Shown here in pieces: positions 1 to 8,930 of a stretch of 45,577 nt of DNA (position 1 is its first letter; every line of letters begins with the position of its first letter). Below the pieces are notes generated by a model that was given only the letters and a program-made list of their open reading frames with translations, was not told where the DNA came from and did not search any database. The position numbers were made by a program, and so were the translations under genes. The DNA comes from Thermodesulfovibrionales bacterium. Lineage in GTDB: Bacteria; Nitrospirota; Thermodesulfovibrionia; Thermodesulfovibrionales; UBA9159. Where the stretch lies: NCBI GenBank assembly GCA_035686305.1, contig DASRZP010000040.1:1-45577 (forward strand). The letters run 5' to 3'.

Positions 1-406
1 TGCTGCAGTTGCCTTTGACGCGATTGAAGCTGCCAAGGCGAGAAACATTGAAGTCGTTATCGTAGACACGGCAGGGAGGCTTCATACCAAGAGCCCCCTC
101 ATGGAAGAGTTGAAGAAGGTTCGGCGCGTTATCGACAAGTCTTTGCCGGGCGCCCCGCACGAGACACTCCTTGTTGTTGATGCCACTACAGGGCAGAATG
201 CCTTGAAGCAGGCAGAGATGTTCAACAAAGCCATCGGTGTGACAGGGATCGCCCTCACCAAGCTTGACGGTACCGCAAAGGGAGGGATCGTCTTTGCCAT
301 CAAAAGGGAACTGGGCATTCCGATACGTCTTATTGGTATTGGCGAGGGAGTCGAGGATCTTCGGGATTTTGATTCAAAGGAATTTGTTGAGGCGCTTTTT
401 TCATAA
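1..406 (+). CDS. ftsY: Signal recognition particle receptor FtsY, C-terminal fragment
   Basis: This is the 3' part of the SRP-receptor GTPase, which docks SRP-ribosome complexes at the inner membrane. It is cut by the window start; reading begins at base 2. The visible 134 residues hold the G3 motif DTAGRL, the conserved [10 protein letters not shown] stretch, the G4/G5 region [10 protein letters not shown] and the closing [12 protein letters not shown] signature of SRP GTPases. The ending EFVEALFS suits FtsY, since Ffh would continue into a methionine-rich M domain. The stop TAA is at 404-406. The last 77 bases lie opposite the 3' end of the convergent penicillin-binding protein gene, which is an unusual overlap. 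No terminator hairpin is visible. Confidence 0.95.
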   Translation, partial: AAVAFDAIEAAKARNIEVVIVDTAGRLHTKSPLMEELKKVRRVIDKSLPGAPHETLLVVDATTGQNALKQAEMFNKAIGVTGIALTKLDGTAKGGIVFAIKRELGIPIRLIGIGEGVEDLRDFDSKEFVEALFS

Positions 407-2252
407 AGTCTATCCAGATGGGGAGTGCGGCCTTTGCCCCCGTTTCCTTTGGGCCCAGGGGCTTATGGTCGTCCCTGCCGACCCAGACGCCGACAACTAG
501 GCTGTCGTCAAATCCGATGAACCACGCATCCGCATAGTCGTTCGTAGTGCCGGTCTTTCCATAGAGCGGTCTTTTGAGTTCCTTCGCCTTCTGGGCGGTT
601 CCTTCCTCAACAACGGCATGGAGGAGCACTTTCATTTCACCGATGATTTCTTCTGAGATGAGTTCTGTTGTCTCAGGTCTCCGTTCCTCGATGGGGATCC
701 CCTCACGGTTGATAATTCTCTCATAGAGCATCGGATTGACATGATACCCTGTGGCAAAGGTTCCGTAGGCAGAGACCATCTCCATGAGGGTCACGTCTGC
801 CGCGCCGAGGGCTATCGGCAGATAGGGCAGGAGGATGCTCTTGATGCCGAGGGTTTGGGCCGTCTCGATGACGCTGTCAATTCCCAGCCTCTCTGCCAGT
901 CTCACCGTGGCAGCATTCAAAGACTTTGCAAGGGCTGTCTTCAAGGTTACCGTGCCATGGTACTCCCCGTCATAGTTCTTGGGAGACCAGAGTTGTCCGG
1001 GCCTTGCGCCCTTGAAAGATATGGGAGCGTCGAGGATGGTATCACTTGCTCTCAGGCCGCTCTCGATAGCAGCGAGATACACAAAGGGTTTAAAGGCCGA
1101 ACCTGGCTGTCGAAGGGCCTGGGTTGCACGGTTGAACTGGTTCTTCCAGAAGTCGGATCCTCCGACCATGGCGCGTATTGCGCCGGTCCTGATATCCATC
1201 GCAATCAATGCCGCCTGGATTTCACCTTTTGCCCTCCTTTCAAGGGAGGCAATGCCCTTTTCCACCGCCTCCTCAGCAGCCTTCTGCATTACCGAATCTA
1301 TGGTCGAATGGATCCGGTAACCGGCTGTATAAAGTTCGCCGTTATACCGTGACTCGAGTTCATGACGGAGCATCTCGATGAAATATGGCGCCTCGTACTT
1401 GCGGAAGTGGGGGGTCATCGGAAGGGGTTCTTCATCAGCCTCTTCATACTGAGCCCTGCTGATAAATCCGTGGTCTAGCATCTGCCGCAGGACGACCGAC
1501 CTCCTCTCCCGCGACTTCTCGGGATTCTTGAAGGGGGAGTATTGGGAAGGGGCCTTGGGCAGGGATGCGAGAAGGGCTGCCTCTCCAAGAGTCAGTCCAT
1601 GGACGGATTTGCCGAAATAGGTTTCGCAAGCTGCCTCTATGCCGTAAGCCCTTGTACCGAAGTATGCCTGGTTCAGATAGAGGCCGATGATCTCATCTTT
1701 TGTGTAATGTTTCTCGATCTGAACAGAGAGGGCGACCTCCTTGATCTTCCTCTTGAGACTCCGCTCGGGCTTGAGGAAAAGCATCTTTGCGAGCTGCTGG
1801 GTGATGGTGCTTCCTCCCTGGGCAACGCTCCTCGTCTTTATATCGTGATAAAGGGCCCTGAGAATGCCGATGACGTCGACCCCCGGATGGTGGTAAAACC
1901 TCACGTCCTCTATCGCTATGAACGCCCTTTTCACGTGTTCCGGGATGGTGTAGTATGGGATAAAGGTCCTTCTTTCGATGTAAAACTCGGCAAGGACCTT
2001 CCCGTCCGCGGAATAGACAAGGGAAGAGACAGCCGGCGGGTATTCCTCAAGGGCCTTGATGACAGGGAGGTCCGAGAGGTTCCAGTAGAGGAGTCCTCCG
2101 GCTATTCCGACGAGAATTGCCAGGAAAAGGGACAGTATGAATGGTTTCCGCAGGCAGGAGGAACGACCGGATCCCGGTGATCTCTTCGATCTCTTCGACG
2201 CTCTCGAAGAAGGGATCCGGCCTTGATGGTGCTTTTCACCGTACGTTGCCAT
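330..2252 (-). CDS. Penicillin-binding protein 1A (bifunctional transglycosylase/transpeptidase)
   Basis: This 640-aa class A PBP polymerises and cross-links peptidoglycan at the periplasmic face. A basic cytoplasmic tail (about 1-36) precedes one membrane helix (about 37-58). The GT51 domain shows the catalytic [10 protein letters not shown] (Glu115), [16 protein letters not shown] and [10 protein letters not shown] motifs. The transpeptidase domain has PGSAFKP (SxxK, Ser385) and a KTGTT box. I chose the ATG at 2252 because frame extension to 2651 would run antisense through leuD, and a TTAACC-N17-TATAAT promoter ends six bases before this ATG. There is no clear Shine-Dalgarno site, so the mRNA may be leaderless. 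The C-terminus is short for the family: after [11 protein letters not shown] only about 20 residues follow, encoded antisense to ftsY. Confidence 0.93.
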   Translation of the reverse strand: MATYGEKHHQGRIPSSRASKRSKRSPGSGRSSCLRKPFILSLFLAILVGIAGGLLYWNLSDLPVIKALEEYPPAVSSLVYSADGKVLAEFYIERRTFIPYYTIPEHVKRAFIAIEDVRFYHHPGVDVIGILRALYHDIKTRSVAQGGSTITQQLAKMLFLKPERSLKRKIKEVALSVQIEKHYTKDEIIGLYLNQAYFGTRAYGIEAACETYFGKSVHGLTLGEAALLASLPKAPSQYSPFKNPEKSRERRSVVLRQMLDHGFISRAQYEEADEEPLPMTPHFRKYEAPYFIEMLRHELESRYNGELYTAGYRIHSTIDSVMQKAAEEAVEKGIASLERRAKGEIQAALIAMDIRTGAIRAMVGGSDFWKNQFNRATQALRQPGSAFKPFVYLAAIESGLRASDTILDAPISFKGARPGQLWSPKNYDGEYHGTVTLKTALAKSLNAATVRLAERLGIDSVIETAQTLGIKSILLPYLPIALGAADVTLMEMVSAYGTFATGYHVNPMLYERIINREGIPIEERRPETTELISEEIIGEMKVLLHAVVEEGTAQKAKELKRPLYGKTGTTNDYADAWFIGFDDSLVVGVWVGRDDHKPLGPKETGAKAALPIWIDFMKKAPQQIPLNQNPEDPRLPRQYQ

Positions 2253-2258
2253 TACCCT

Positions 2259-2287
2259 ATTATAACTTACCAACGTAAATGGGTTAA
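2259..2287 (-). promoter_or_regulatory. Sigma-70-type promoter of the PBP gene, abutting its start codon
   Basis: On the minus strand the -35 is TTAACC (2282-2287), the spacer 17 nt and the -10 a perfect TATAAT (2259-2264). The ATG at 2252 begins seven bases after the last base of the -10, so the predicted +1 falls at or next to the A of the ATG. That geometry predicts a leaderless transcript. Confidence 0.55.
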
Positions 2288-2386
2288 AATAGAGCACGCA
2301 CTGTATTTTCCGTTTGAGCGGGCAGCAGGCAGGAAGCATCCTATGAAAGCTCGGCCCATCGGTGGATTTTGGCCGTGGGAAAGGTA

Positions 2387-2392
2387 TATAAT
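2387..2392 (+). promoter_or_regulatory. Probable -10 element of the leuD promoter
   Basis: A perfect TATAAT sits 36 nt upstream of the leuD ATG. No good -35 is seen at 16-18 nt upstream. The predicted 5' leader is about 29 nt and includes the leuD ribosome binding site. It lies back to back with the PBP promoter. Confidence 0.4.
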
Positions 2393-2427
2393 AGCACCTT
2401 GTATTTTTCGGAGACCGGAGGTAATTG

Positions 2428-2931
2428 ATGGTAGTGAAGGGCAGGGTATGGAGATTTGGTGATGACGTAGACACCGATGCAATTATTCCTGCGAGGTATC
2501 TGAACACATCAGACCCAGCAGAGCTTGCGAAACATGTGATGGAAGATGCTGACAAGGACTTTCCTTCAAAGGTCCGGAAAGGCGATATCCTCATAGCGGG
2601 CAAGAACTTCGGCTGCGGTTCGTCGCGGGAACACGCCCCGATCGCCATCAAGGCTTCCGGTGTCCAGGCAGTTATTGCGAAGAGCTTTGCCCGGATATTC
2701 TACCGGAATGCCTTTAACATCGGACTCCCGATCTTTGAATCCGCAGAGGCCAGCGAGAAGGTACATGAAGGTGATAGTATTGAAATCGACGCCGGTACCG
2801 GTATTATCAGGAACCATACTCGTGGGGAACAGTACAAGGCCAAACCGATCCCGCTATTCATGCAGGAGTTGATAGGCGCTGGCGGGCTCATCGAGTGGAC
2901 AAAGAAGAAGATCAAAGGAGCGGTGGCATGA
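2428..2931 (+). CDS. leuD: 3-isopropylmalate dehydratase small subunit
   Basis: The 167-aa swivel-domain subunit pairs with LeuC to isomerise 2- and 3-isopropylmalate in leucine synthesis. Family signatures include [20 protein letters not shown] at the N-terminus, the substrate-recognition stretch [12 protein letters not shown] and [17 protein letters not shown]. The length fits the short LeuD/HacB type rather than the roughly 200-aa enterobacterial type. ATG 2428 is preceded by GGAGGT at 2417-2422. The large subunit leuC is not in the window; what lies upstream is the divergent PBP gene. The stop overlaps the leuB start as ATGA, so the two are probably translationally coupled. A homoaconitase small subunit is a less likely alternative. 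Confidence 0.9.
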   Translation: MVVKGRVWRFGDDVDTDAIIPARYLNTSDPAELAKHVMEDADKDFPSKVRKGDILIAGKNFGCGSSREHAPIAIKASGVQAVIAKSFARIFYRNAFNIGLPIFESAEASEKVHEGDSIEIDAGTGIIRNHTRGEQYKAKPIPLFMQELIGAGGLIEWTKKKIKGAVA

Positions 2932-3998
2932 GCAGGACATACAACATTGCAGTAATACCCGGCGACGGTACGGGGCCTGAGGTGGTAGCAGAAGGGATGA
3001 GAGTTCTCACCGCGGCTTCCAGGAGGTTCGGGTTTCAGTTGAAGCTGGACAATTTCGATTTCGGGGGCGAAAGATACCTGCAGACCGGTGCAACGATCAG
3101 TGCGGAAGAGATCGATACGCTGAGGGGCTATCATGCGATATACCTCGGCGCCATCGGCCATCCCGATGTGAAGGCGGGGATTCTTGAAAAAGGCATCCTC
3201 CTGAGGCTCCGTTTTGAACTCGACCAGTATGTGAATCTGAGACCCGTGAAGCTTTATCCCGGAGTCGACTGCCCGCTGAAGGACAAGGGGCCTGATGATA
3301 TCGATTTCGTCGTCGTGAGGGAGAATACGGAAGGTCTCTATGCCGGTGCAGGCGGCGTCTTGAAAAAGGGCACGGCCGACGAGGTTGCCGTCCAGGAATC
3401 CATAAACACGAGGAAAGGCGTTGAACGGTGCATCCGCTTTGCCTTCGAATATTGCCGGAAGAGGAACAAAGGGAGGAAACTCACCCTCTGCGGCAAGACC
3501 AATGTTCTCACTTTCGCCTTTGACCTCTGGGAAAGGACGTTCCATGAGGTCGCGAAGGAATACCCTGATATCAAGGTCGATTACGCTCATGTCGACGCGA
3601 TAACCATGTGGTTTGTGAAGAACCCTGAATGGTTTGATGTCATTGTGACTGATAACATGTTCGGCGATATCATCACCGACCTCGGCGCTATGATACAGGG
3701 GGGGATGGGAATCGCTGCCGGCGGAAACATCAACCCGAAGGGCGTATCCATGTTCGAACCGATCGGCGGATCGGCGCCCAAGTATAAGGGCCAGAATATC
3801 ATCAATCCCCTTGCAGCCATATGTGCCGGGGGGATGATGCTTGAGCATCTCGGAGAGGATGCCGCGGGCAGAGCTATCGAACGAGCAGCGATGGAGGTTA
3901 CCGGGAAACACCTCAAGAGTCTTGCAGCAGGCAAGATGGGATATTCTACGACGGACGTTGGGGATCTGGTGGTGAAGTATGTATCTGAGATGGCATGA
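2928..3998 (+). CDS. leuB: 3-isopropylmalate dehydrogenase (isocitrate/isopropylmalate dehydrogenase family)
   Basis: This 356-aa cytosolic NAD-dependent beta-decarboxylating dehydrogenase makes 2-oxoisocaproate from 3-isopropylmalate. The family fold shows in [11 protein letters not shown], the substrate-binding region around [15 protein letters not shown], the VRENTEGLY loop, the metal-binding stretch [16 protein letters not shown] and the cofactor loop [14 protein letters not shown]. The ATG at 2928 overlaps the leuD TGA and has AAAGGAG at 2914-2920. Pairing with leuD is the main reason to prefer isopropylmalate over tartrate or isocitrate as substrate. The close relatives share most of these motifs, so substrate specificity is inferred from context. 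Confidence 0.88.
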   Translation: MSRTYNIAVIPGDGTGPEVVAEGMRVLTAASRRFGFQLKLDNFDFGGERYLQTGATISAEEIDTLRGYHAIYLGAIGHPDVKAGILEKGILLRLRFELDQYVNLRPVKLYPGVDCPLKDKGPDDIDFVVVRENTEGLYAGAGGVLKKGTADEVAVQESINTRKGVERCIRFAFEYCRKRNKGRKLTLCGKTNVLTFAFDLWERTFHEVAKEYPDIKVDYAHVDAITMWFVKNPEWFDVIVTDNMFGDIITDLGAMIQGGMGIAAGGNINPKGVSMFEPIGGSAPKYKGQNIINPLAAICAGGMMLEHLGEDAAGRAIERAAMEVTGKHLKSLAAGKMGYSTTDVGDLVVKYVSEMA

Positions 3999-4087
3999 GG
4001 AACTGTCTCCACGAGGGCAAACCTAGACTTCTTTCCCATACGTGTTCTGGAGATATAGGTACATTGTTAGGATAAAGGAGAGGAGAG

Positions 4088-5110
4088 ATGTTGAAGAAGA
4101 AGGAGAACTATGTTGTTGCCGTTGTCGGCGCCACCGGCGCTGTCGGCAATGAAATGATAGCGGTCGTTGAGGAGAGGAGGTTCCCTGTTGAACGGTTAAG
4201 GCTCTTTGCCTCAGAAAGATCAGAGGGAAAGACCCTTGAATACCGAGGGAAGGAGGTACCGGTAGAGACGCTGAAGGAAGATTCCTTCGAGGGGATCGAT
4301 ATCGCGCTCTTTTCCGCGGGCGCAGAGCGCTCGAAGATGTGGGCCCCCGTTGCTGCTCAATCCGGGTGTGTTGTCGTGGATAATTCGAGCCAGTGGAGGA
4401 TGGACCCCGAAATTCCCCTTGTGGTCCCTGAAGTCAACTCCCACGACCTGAAATGGCATAAGGGGATCATAGCAAATCCGAACTGCTCAACGATCCAGAT
4501 GGTGGTGGTCCTGAAGCCGATCCATGACGCTGCAAAGATCAGGCGGGTGGTAGTGACGACGTTCCAGTCTGTTTCTGGGACAGGTAAGAAGGCGATGGAC
4601 GAATTGCTCCAGCAGACCACAGACCTTCTGAACTTCAGGGAGATACAGTGCAATGTCTATCCCCATCAGATAGCCTTTAATTGTCTTCCCCATATCGACA
4701 AGTTCCTTGAGAACGGTTATACCAAGGAAGAGATGAAGATGGTGAAAGAGACGAAAAAAATCATGGGTGACGACTCAATCGGCGTTACTGCAACAACAGT
4801 GCGTGTGCCTGTTTTCCGATGCCATTCGGAAAGTATCAACATCGAGACTGAAAAAAAGCTTACTGCCGATGAGGCAAGGGCCGTCCTCGCATTGGCTCCC
4901 GGAGTGGTCGTGTTTGACGCCCCTGAAAAGAACGTGTATCCCCTTGCAATAAATGTGGCGGGCAAGGACGAAACCTACGTGGGCCGGGTCAGAGAAGACG
5001 AGTCGATAGAGAAGGGTCTCAATTTGTGGATCGTGTCGGACAACCTCAGGAAAGGCGCTGCACTCAATGCCGTGCAGATAGCGGAGAGACTCATCGCGAT
5101 GGCATCATAA
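4088..5110 (+). CDS. asd: Aspartate-semialdehyde dehydrogenase
   Basis: This 340-aa enzyme reduces aspartyl-phosphate to aspartate semialdehyde, the branch point to lysine/diaminopimelate, threonine and methionine. The N-terminal Rossmann motif is VGATGAVG (13-20). The catalytic cysteine is Cys133 in NPNCSTIQ, and the SVSGTGKKAMDEL and VRVPVFRCHSESINIE stretches are typical. ATG 4088 follows a purine-rich ribosome binding site at about 4076-4086. It stands 89 bp after leuB in the same direction. The diaminopimelate product links it in a general way to the cell-wall gene nearby. Confidence 0.95.
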   Translation: MLKKKENYVVAVVGATGAVGNEMIAVVEERRFPVERLRLFASERSEGKTLEYRGKEVPVETLKEDSFEGIDIALFSAGAERSKMWAPVAAQSGCVVVDNSSQWRMDPEIPLVVPEVNSHDLKWHKGIIANPNCSTIQMVVVLKPIHDAAKIRRVVVTTFQSVSGTGKKAMDELLQQTTDLLNFREIQCNVYPHQIAFNCLPHIDKFLENGYTKEEMKMVKETKKIMGDDSIGVTATTVRVPVFRCHSESINIETEKKLTADEARAVLALAPGVVVFDAPEKNVYPLAINVAGKDETYVGRVREDESIEKGLNLWIVSDNLRKGAALNAVQIAERLIAMAS

Positions 5111-5188
5111 CCCGGCTCCCGGTGAGGCGCGCCGCGAAAGAAAACTCGGACTTATTGCGAGCTGTCTCACGCGCCCGTTGAACCCGGT

Positions 5189-6514
5189 ATGGAGAAGAGA
5201 AAAACCGTTGATCTTATCGTCCGTGCCGACTATCTCCTTCCCGTTGGGAGCGTAGCTACCGTTATTTCTGACGGGGCGGTGGCGGTCGAGAACGGAACGA
5301 TCATTGCTGTCGGGCGTTTCGAGGAAGTCATCGCTGGATATGCCCCGGAAAAGATCATCGGCGGGAAGAACAGGGCTCTTATCCCTGGTCTCATTAATAC
5401 CCACACCCACGCTGCCATGGTCTATTTCAGGGGCCTTGCCGACGACTTGCCTCTCAAGGAATGGCTTGAAACCTATATCTGGCCTGCCGAATCCCGATGG
5501 CTTAGTCCCGAATTCGTCTCGGACGCCATTGAACTCGCCTGCCTTGAAATGCTGAAGGCCGGGATCACAACCTATAACGACATGTATTTTTTTGGCGACG
5601 CAGCAGGCCTGGCAACAAAGAAGATGGGCATGCGAGCGGTACTCGGCGTTGGTGTCGTCGATTTCCCGACTGCCGTGGCGAAGACGACGGACGAGTATTT
5701 CGACAGGGCCGGGGAGTTTGTCGGGAAATGGAAGGCAGACACTCTCATCAGGCCCTGCATCGCCCCTCATGCATTGTACACGTGCGGTCCCGAGACGCTC
5801 AAAAGGGCAAGGAGTTTTGCCGATCAATCCGACATTCCCATCCATATCCATCTTTCCGAGTGTGAATGGGAGGTTCAGGAAATCCTATCGAGGTATGGAA
5901 GAACTCCGGTCAGGCATCTTGCGTCCCTCGGTTTCCTTGATGGAAGAGTCCTGGCGGCCCATTGCGTCTGGCTCGACGATGAAGAGGTCGGGATGCTGGC
6001 GGAGAGGGGGGTCGGGGTGTCGCATTGTATCGAGAGCAATCTCAAGCTTGCATCGGGTATGGCTCCTGTCACAACAATGCTCAAGGCAGGCATAAAGGTG
6101 ACCTTTGGGACGGACGGCGCTGCGAGTAACAACGATCTGAACGTTTTGAGTGAGATGTCGACGGCTGCGAAGGTTCATAAGGCACTCTCGAAGGATCCAA
6201 CCGCCCTTGATTCCAGGACGGCCCTCCTCATGGCGACCAGATGGGGCGCCGAGGTCCTCGGTCTCGGGAAGATCACCGGAAGCATCGAGAAGGGGAAGGC
6301 GGCAGACCTTGTGATCATCAATCTCGAGAAACCTCATTTAACGCCGATCTATGACATCTACTCTCATATCGCCTATTCGGTGAGGGCGTCGGATATCGAG
6401 ACCGTTATCGTCAATGGCGTAGTTGTTGTCAATGAAGGTACTCTCTGCAGGGGCGACGAAGGAGAGATTCTTGCGAAGGCGAGAGCCTGGGCCGAAAGAA
6501 TTGCGGGTCGATAG
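5189..6514 (+). CDS. mtaD: Amidohydrolase, probable 5-methylthioadenosine/S-adenosylhomocysteine deaminase
   Basis: This 441-aa metal-dependent deaminase belongs to the ATZ/TRZ-MtaD branch of the amidohydrolase superfamily. Metal and catalytic residues appear in order: NTHTHAAM after a short beta-sandwich segment, HIHLSECEWEVQEI, LAAHCVWLDDEE and FGTDGAASNNDLNVLSEM. The C-terminus closes with KGKAADLVIINLEKPHLTP, typical of the family. The likely reaction is deamination of methylthioadenosine or S-adenosylhomocysteine in methyl-cycle salvage; other amino-purine or guanine-like substrates cannot be excluded. ATG 5189 has no strong ribosome binding site and no better in-frame start is visible. 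It lies 78 bp after asd. Confidence 0.85.
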   Translation: MEKRKTVDLIVRADYLLPVGSVATVISDGAVAVENGTIIAVGRFEEVIAGYAPEKIIGGKNRALIPGLINTHTHAAMVYFRGLADDLPLKEWLETYIWPAESRWLSPEFVSDAIELACLEMLKAGITTYNDMYFFGDAAGLATKKMGMRAVLGVGVVDFPTAVAKTTDEYFDRAGEFVGKWKADTLIRPCIAPHALYTCGPETLKRARSFADQSDIPIHIHLSECEWEVQEILSRYGRTPVRHLASLGFLDGRVLAAHCVWLDDEEVGMLAERGVGVSHCIESNLKLASGMAPVTTMLKAGIKVTFGTDGAASNNDLNVLSEMSTAAKVHKALSKDPTALDSRTALLMATRWGAEVLGLGKITGSIEKGKAADLVIINLEKPHLTPIYDIYSHIAYSVRASDIETVIVNGVVVVNEGTLCRGDEGEILAKARAWAERIAGR

Positions 6515-6555
6515 TGACTATGACACTATCCCAAGCTGATTCATGGGAGGAGACG

Positions 6556-7170
6556 ATGAAAAATATGGTGCGGGGCTTGTTCCTCTTCAGTATGCTCGTT
6601 GTCTGTTGCTCAACAATAGCAGAGGGGGCCGATGGGGGCAGCTATCTGGAGAGAGGGGATTTCTATTACAACGAAGGCGAGTATGATCGGGCCATAAAGG
6701 ATTACAGCAACGCCGTCTCTTTGAAGCCTGACCTTGCCGAGGCCTATTATCATCGGGGACTCGCATATTACAAGATGGACAAGTATGATGAGGCAATTGA
6801 GGATTACAGTAAGGCCATCTCCCTTTATCCTCCGCCCGGCGAAGCCCAACTTTACCACAATCGGGGACTCGTCTATCTCAAGAAAGGTTCCTATGACAAG
6901 GCCATTGAAGATTACACAAAGGCGATAACGATAAACCCCAAATTCACTGAAGGGTATCATAATCGTGGTATCGCGTATTCGCGGAAGGGCATGTATGACG
7001 AGGCGATTGAGGATTATAACAGGGCCCTGTCCATCAGGCCTAATTATGGCGGAGCGTATTTCTCGCGTGGTATCGCTTATGTGAGGAAGGCGGCGGAGGA
7101 CTTCAGAAAGGTCTGTGATATGGGTGACAAGAATGCCTGTGAGAATCTTAAGCAGCTTTCGGAGGAATAG
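6556..7170 (+). CDS. Exported TPR protein
   Basis: The 204-aa product begins with a signal peptide (MKNMVRGLFLFSMLVVCC, cleavage probably near the AEGA at about 28-31). About four TPR units follow, with the pattern A-x-Y-H-R-G-x-A-Y and a D/E-A-I-E-D-Y helix. The last unit is shortened and merges into a KACDLGD-like end (KVCDMGDKNACENL), a common close for this class. ATG 6556 is backed by GGGAGGAGA at 6545-6553; the GTG at 6514 touching the mtaD stop lacks one. TPR arrays mediate protein contacts, but no partner is evident. The gene ends head-on against motB with 14 bp between. Confidence 0.8.
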   Translation: MKNMVRGLFLFSMLVVCCSTIAEGADGGSYLERGDFYYNEGEYDRAIKDYSNAVSLKPDLAEAYYHRGLAYYKMDKYDEAIEDYSKAISLYPPPGEAQLYHNRGLVYLKKGSYDKAIEDYTKAITINPKFTEGYHNRGIAYSRKGMYDEAIEDYNRALSIRPNYGGAYFSRGIAYVRKAAEDFRKVCDMGDKNACENLKQLSEE

Positions 7171-7184
7171 TCAAAGGGCTATTG

Positions 7185-8042
7185 TCATAATCTTGGCGGG
7201 GCAGAAGATCTTTCGAAAACCGGTGATCCGATTTCCGCGCGAGGGATACCGAAAGAGACGGGAGACGTCGTTTCCGCATCCTTCTTGGGCGTCATGAGGA
7301 TGATACTGATTCTGCGGTTCCGTGGGTCCTTTGGGTCTTCTTTTATAAAAGGCAGCGTGTCAGCGAAACCTGCAACCCTTGTCAGACGCGCAGGGTCGAG
7401 TCCGTATTGTTCGAGGAGTTTTCGTGCGGCGAGCGCCCGTTCCGTTGAGAGCTCCCAGTTGCCGTACGTGGAAGATTTGTACAGCAGCGAATCAGTGTGG
7501 CCTTCGATGGCGACGGGGTTCGGTAAATTGCCGATGCTGTCACCGATCACCTGGAGTATTTTGGAAGCGAGGGGGGTCGGCGTTGACGCACCGAGGTTAA
7601 ACATCGGCTTCCCCTCCTTGTCGACGAGCTGGATGCGCACCCCTCCTTCGAAAACATCTATAATCACCTGATCCTTGATGTCCCCGAGTCTTTCTTCGAC
7701 TGCCTTCCTTATTGTCTCCTTGATCTCCTGGGGTTTTATCACATATCCTGTTCCCAGAAGTTCCCTGGTAGCCTTCTTCTCGTCTTCGCCGGGTTGGTCG
7801 AACATTTCACTCGATTTCTCCATAAAGGACGAACCGCTCTGCTGAAAGATGCTGAACCGCTTAAAGTATGCAGAGACCCTTGCCCTCTTTTCAGGAGCGA
7901 TCATGGTAATGAGCCACAGAAGTAGGAAGAATGCCATCAGGGCGGTAACAAAGTCTGCATAGGCAACCTTCCAGGACCCGCCGTGGTGGCCCCCGTGGCC
8001 TGTCTTCTTAATCTTTTTGATAATGATTCTCTGCTCTTTCAC
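7185..8042 (-). CDS. motB: Flagellar motor stator protein MotB (first pair)
   Basis: This 285-aa stator subunit anchors to peptidoglycan and forms the ion path with MotA. A basic N-terminus with a His/Gly-rich run leads into one membrane helix containing the ion-binding aspartate (SWKVAYADFVTALMAFF, Asp30). A plug/linker region follows, then a C-terminal OmpA-like domain (EGHTDSLLYKS, NWELSTERALAARKLL, NRRISIILM). The GTG start overlaps the motA TGA as GTGA, so translation is coupled. It is the last gene of the minus-strand motility operon. Confidence 0.93.
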   Translation of the reverse strand: MKEQRIIIKKIKKTGHGGHHGGSWKVAYADFVTALMAFFLLLWLITMIAPEKRARVSAYFKRFSIFQQSGSSFMEKSSEMFDQPGEDEKKATRELLGTGYVIKPQEIKETIRKAVEERLGDIKDQVIIDVFEGGVRIQLVDKEGKPMFNLGASTPTPLASKILQVIGDSIGNLPNPVAIEGHTDSLLYKSSTYGNWELSTERALAARKLLEQYGLDPARLTRVAGFADTLPFIKEDPKDPRNRRISIILMTPKKDAETTSPVSFGIPRAEIGSPVFERSSAPPRL

Positions 8043-8896
8043 TTCGGACGGGACCGTACTTCCTTCTCAAGTTCATCAAAGCTCGGTTTGGCCGTGCCGG
8101 GAATTGCCCTCCTCCCGAATTCCACGGCTATCTGGGGGGCCGCACCCCCTACAAAGGCCACGAGGGCAACTTTGATGACCTGGAAAAAGACGCTGTTTTG
8201 CTCTGCCGAGTGCTCGAGATTCGTTGCCATGGGACCGACGAACCCGTAGCACATCAAGACTCCGAGGAAGGTCCCCACAAGAGCTGCACCGATGCTGTGG
8301 CCGAGTACGGCAGGAGGCTGGTCAATCTTGCCCATGGTAAGGACAACGCCGAGAACCGCTGCAACGATACCGAGGCCGGGCAGGGCGTCTGCTATCTTTG
8401 CCACGCTGTTTGAAGGGATCATGGCCTCCTTCTGATGGGTCTCTATCTCGATATCCATGAGACTGTCGAGTTCGTGGGACGGGACATTTGTCGTTATGAT
8501 CACCTTCAGATTGTCGCAGATAAAATCGATCGCATGGTGGTTAGACATGACACCTCTATATTTACTGAATATGGCGCTGTTCTGTGGATTTTCTATATCC
8601 GCTTCGACGGATATGAGGCCCTCCTTCCGTATCTTGGTAAAGAGCTGGAAGAGCAGGGAGAGGAGTTCAAGATAGATTGTCTTGCCGAGGTTCTTGGACT
8701 TTACGACCGTAAAGATATTTTTGAAAACGGCTGATACGACCTTTGGAGGAGATGCGATGAGAAAGCCGCCTATGGCTGCTCCGAAGATGATGACAACCTC
8801 AGCCGGCTGAAAGAGGACGCTGAGGTTCCCGTGCTCCATAAGGAAGCCACCTATGACCGAGCCTAAGACAACGATGATGCCGATGATCGCAAACAT
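8039..8896 (-). CDS. motA: Flagellar motor stator protein MotA (first pair)
   Basis: This 285-aa inner-membrane protein has four predicted helices, two at the N-terminus (about 1-20 and 30-50) and two in the second half around AKIADALPGLGIVAAVLGVVLTM and GAALVGTFLGVLMCYGFVGPM. The large cytoplasmic loop contacts FliG. Its length and sequence style resemble the enterobacterial MotA class rather than PomA. GAGGT lies 10 nt before ATG 8896. It directly precedes motB with a 4-nt overlap. Confidence 0.93.
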   Translation of the reverse strand: MFAIIGIIVVLGSVIGGFLMEHGNLSVLFQPAEVVIIFGAAIGGFLIASPPKVVSAVFKNIFTVVKSKNLGKTIYLELLSLLFQLFTKIRKEGLISVEADIENPQNSAIFSKYRGVMSNHHAIDFICDNLKVIITTNVPSHELDSLMDIEIETHQKEAMIPSNSVAKIADALPGLGIVAAVLGVVLTMGKIDQPPAVLGHSIGAALVGTFLGVLMCYGFVGPMATNLEHSAEQNSVFFQVIKVALVAFVGGAAPQIAVEFGRRAIPGTAKPSFDELEKEVRSRPK

Positions 8897-8930
8897 TACG
8901 GGTTTACCTCATGACAATGAAGAGGTGTCT

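Noticed and set aside
2700-3911. Long minus-strand open frame opposite leuB
   Set aside because: The plus strand encodes clear LeuD and LeuB motifs; the opposite frame is a by-product of codon bias.
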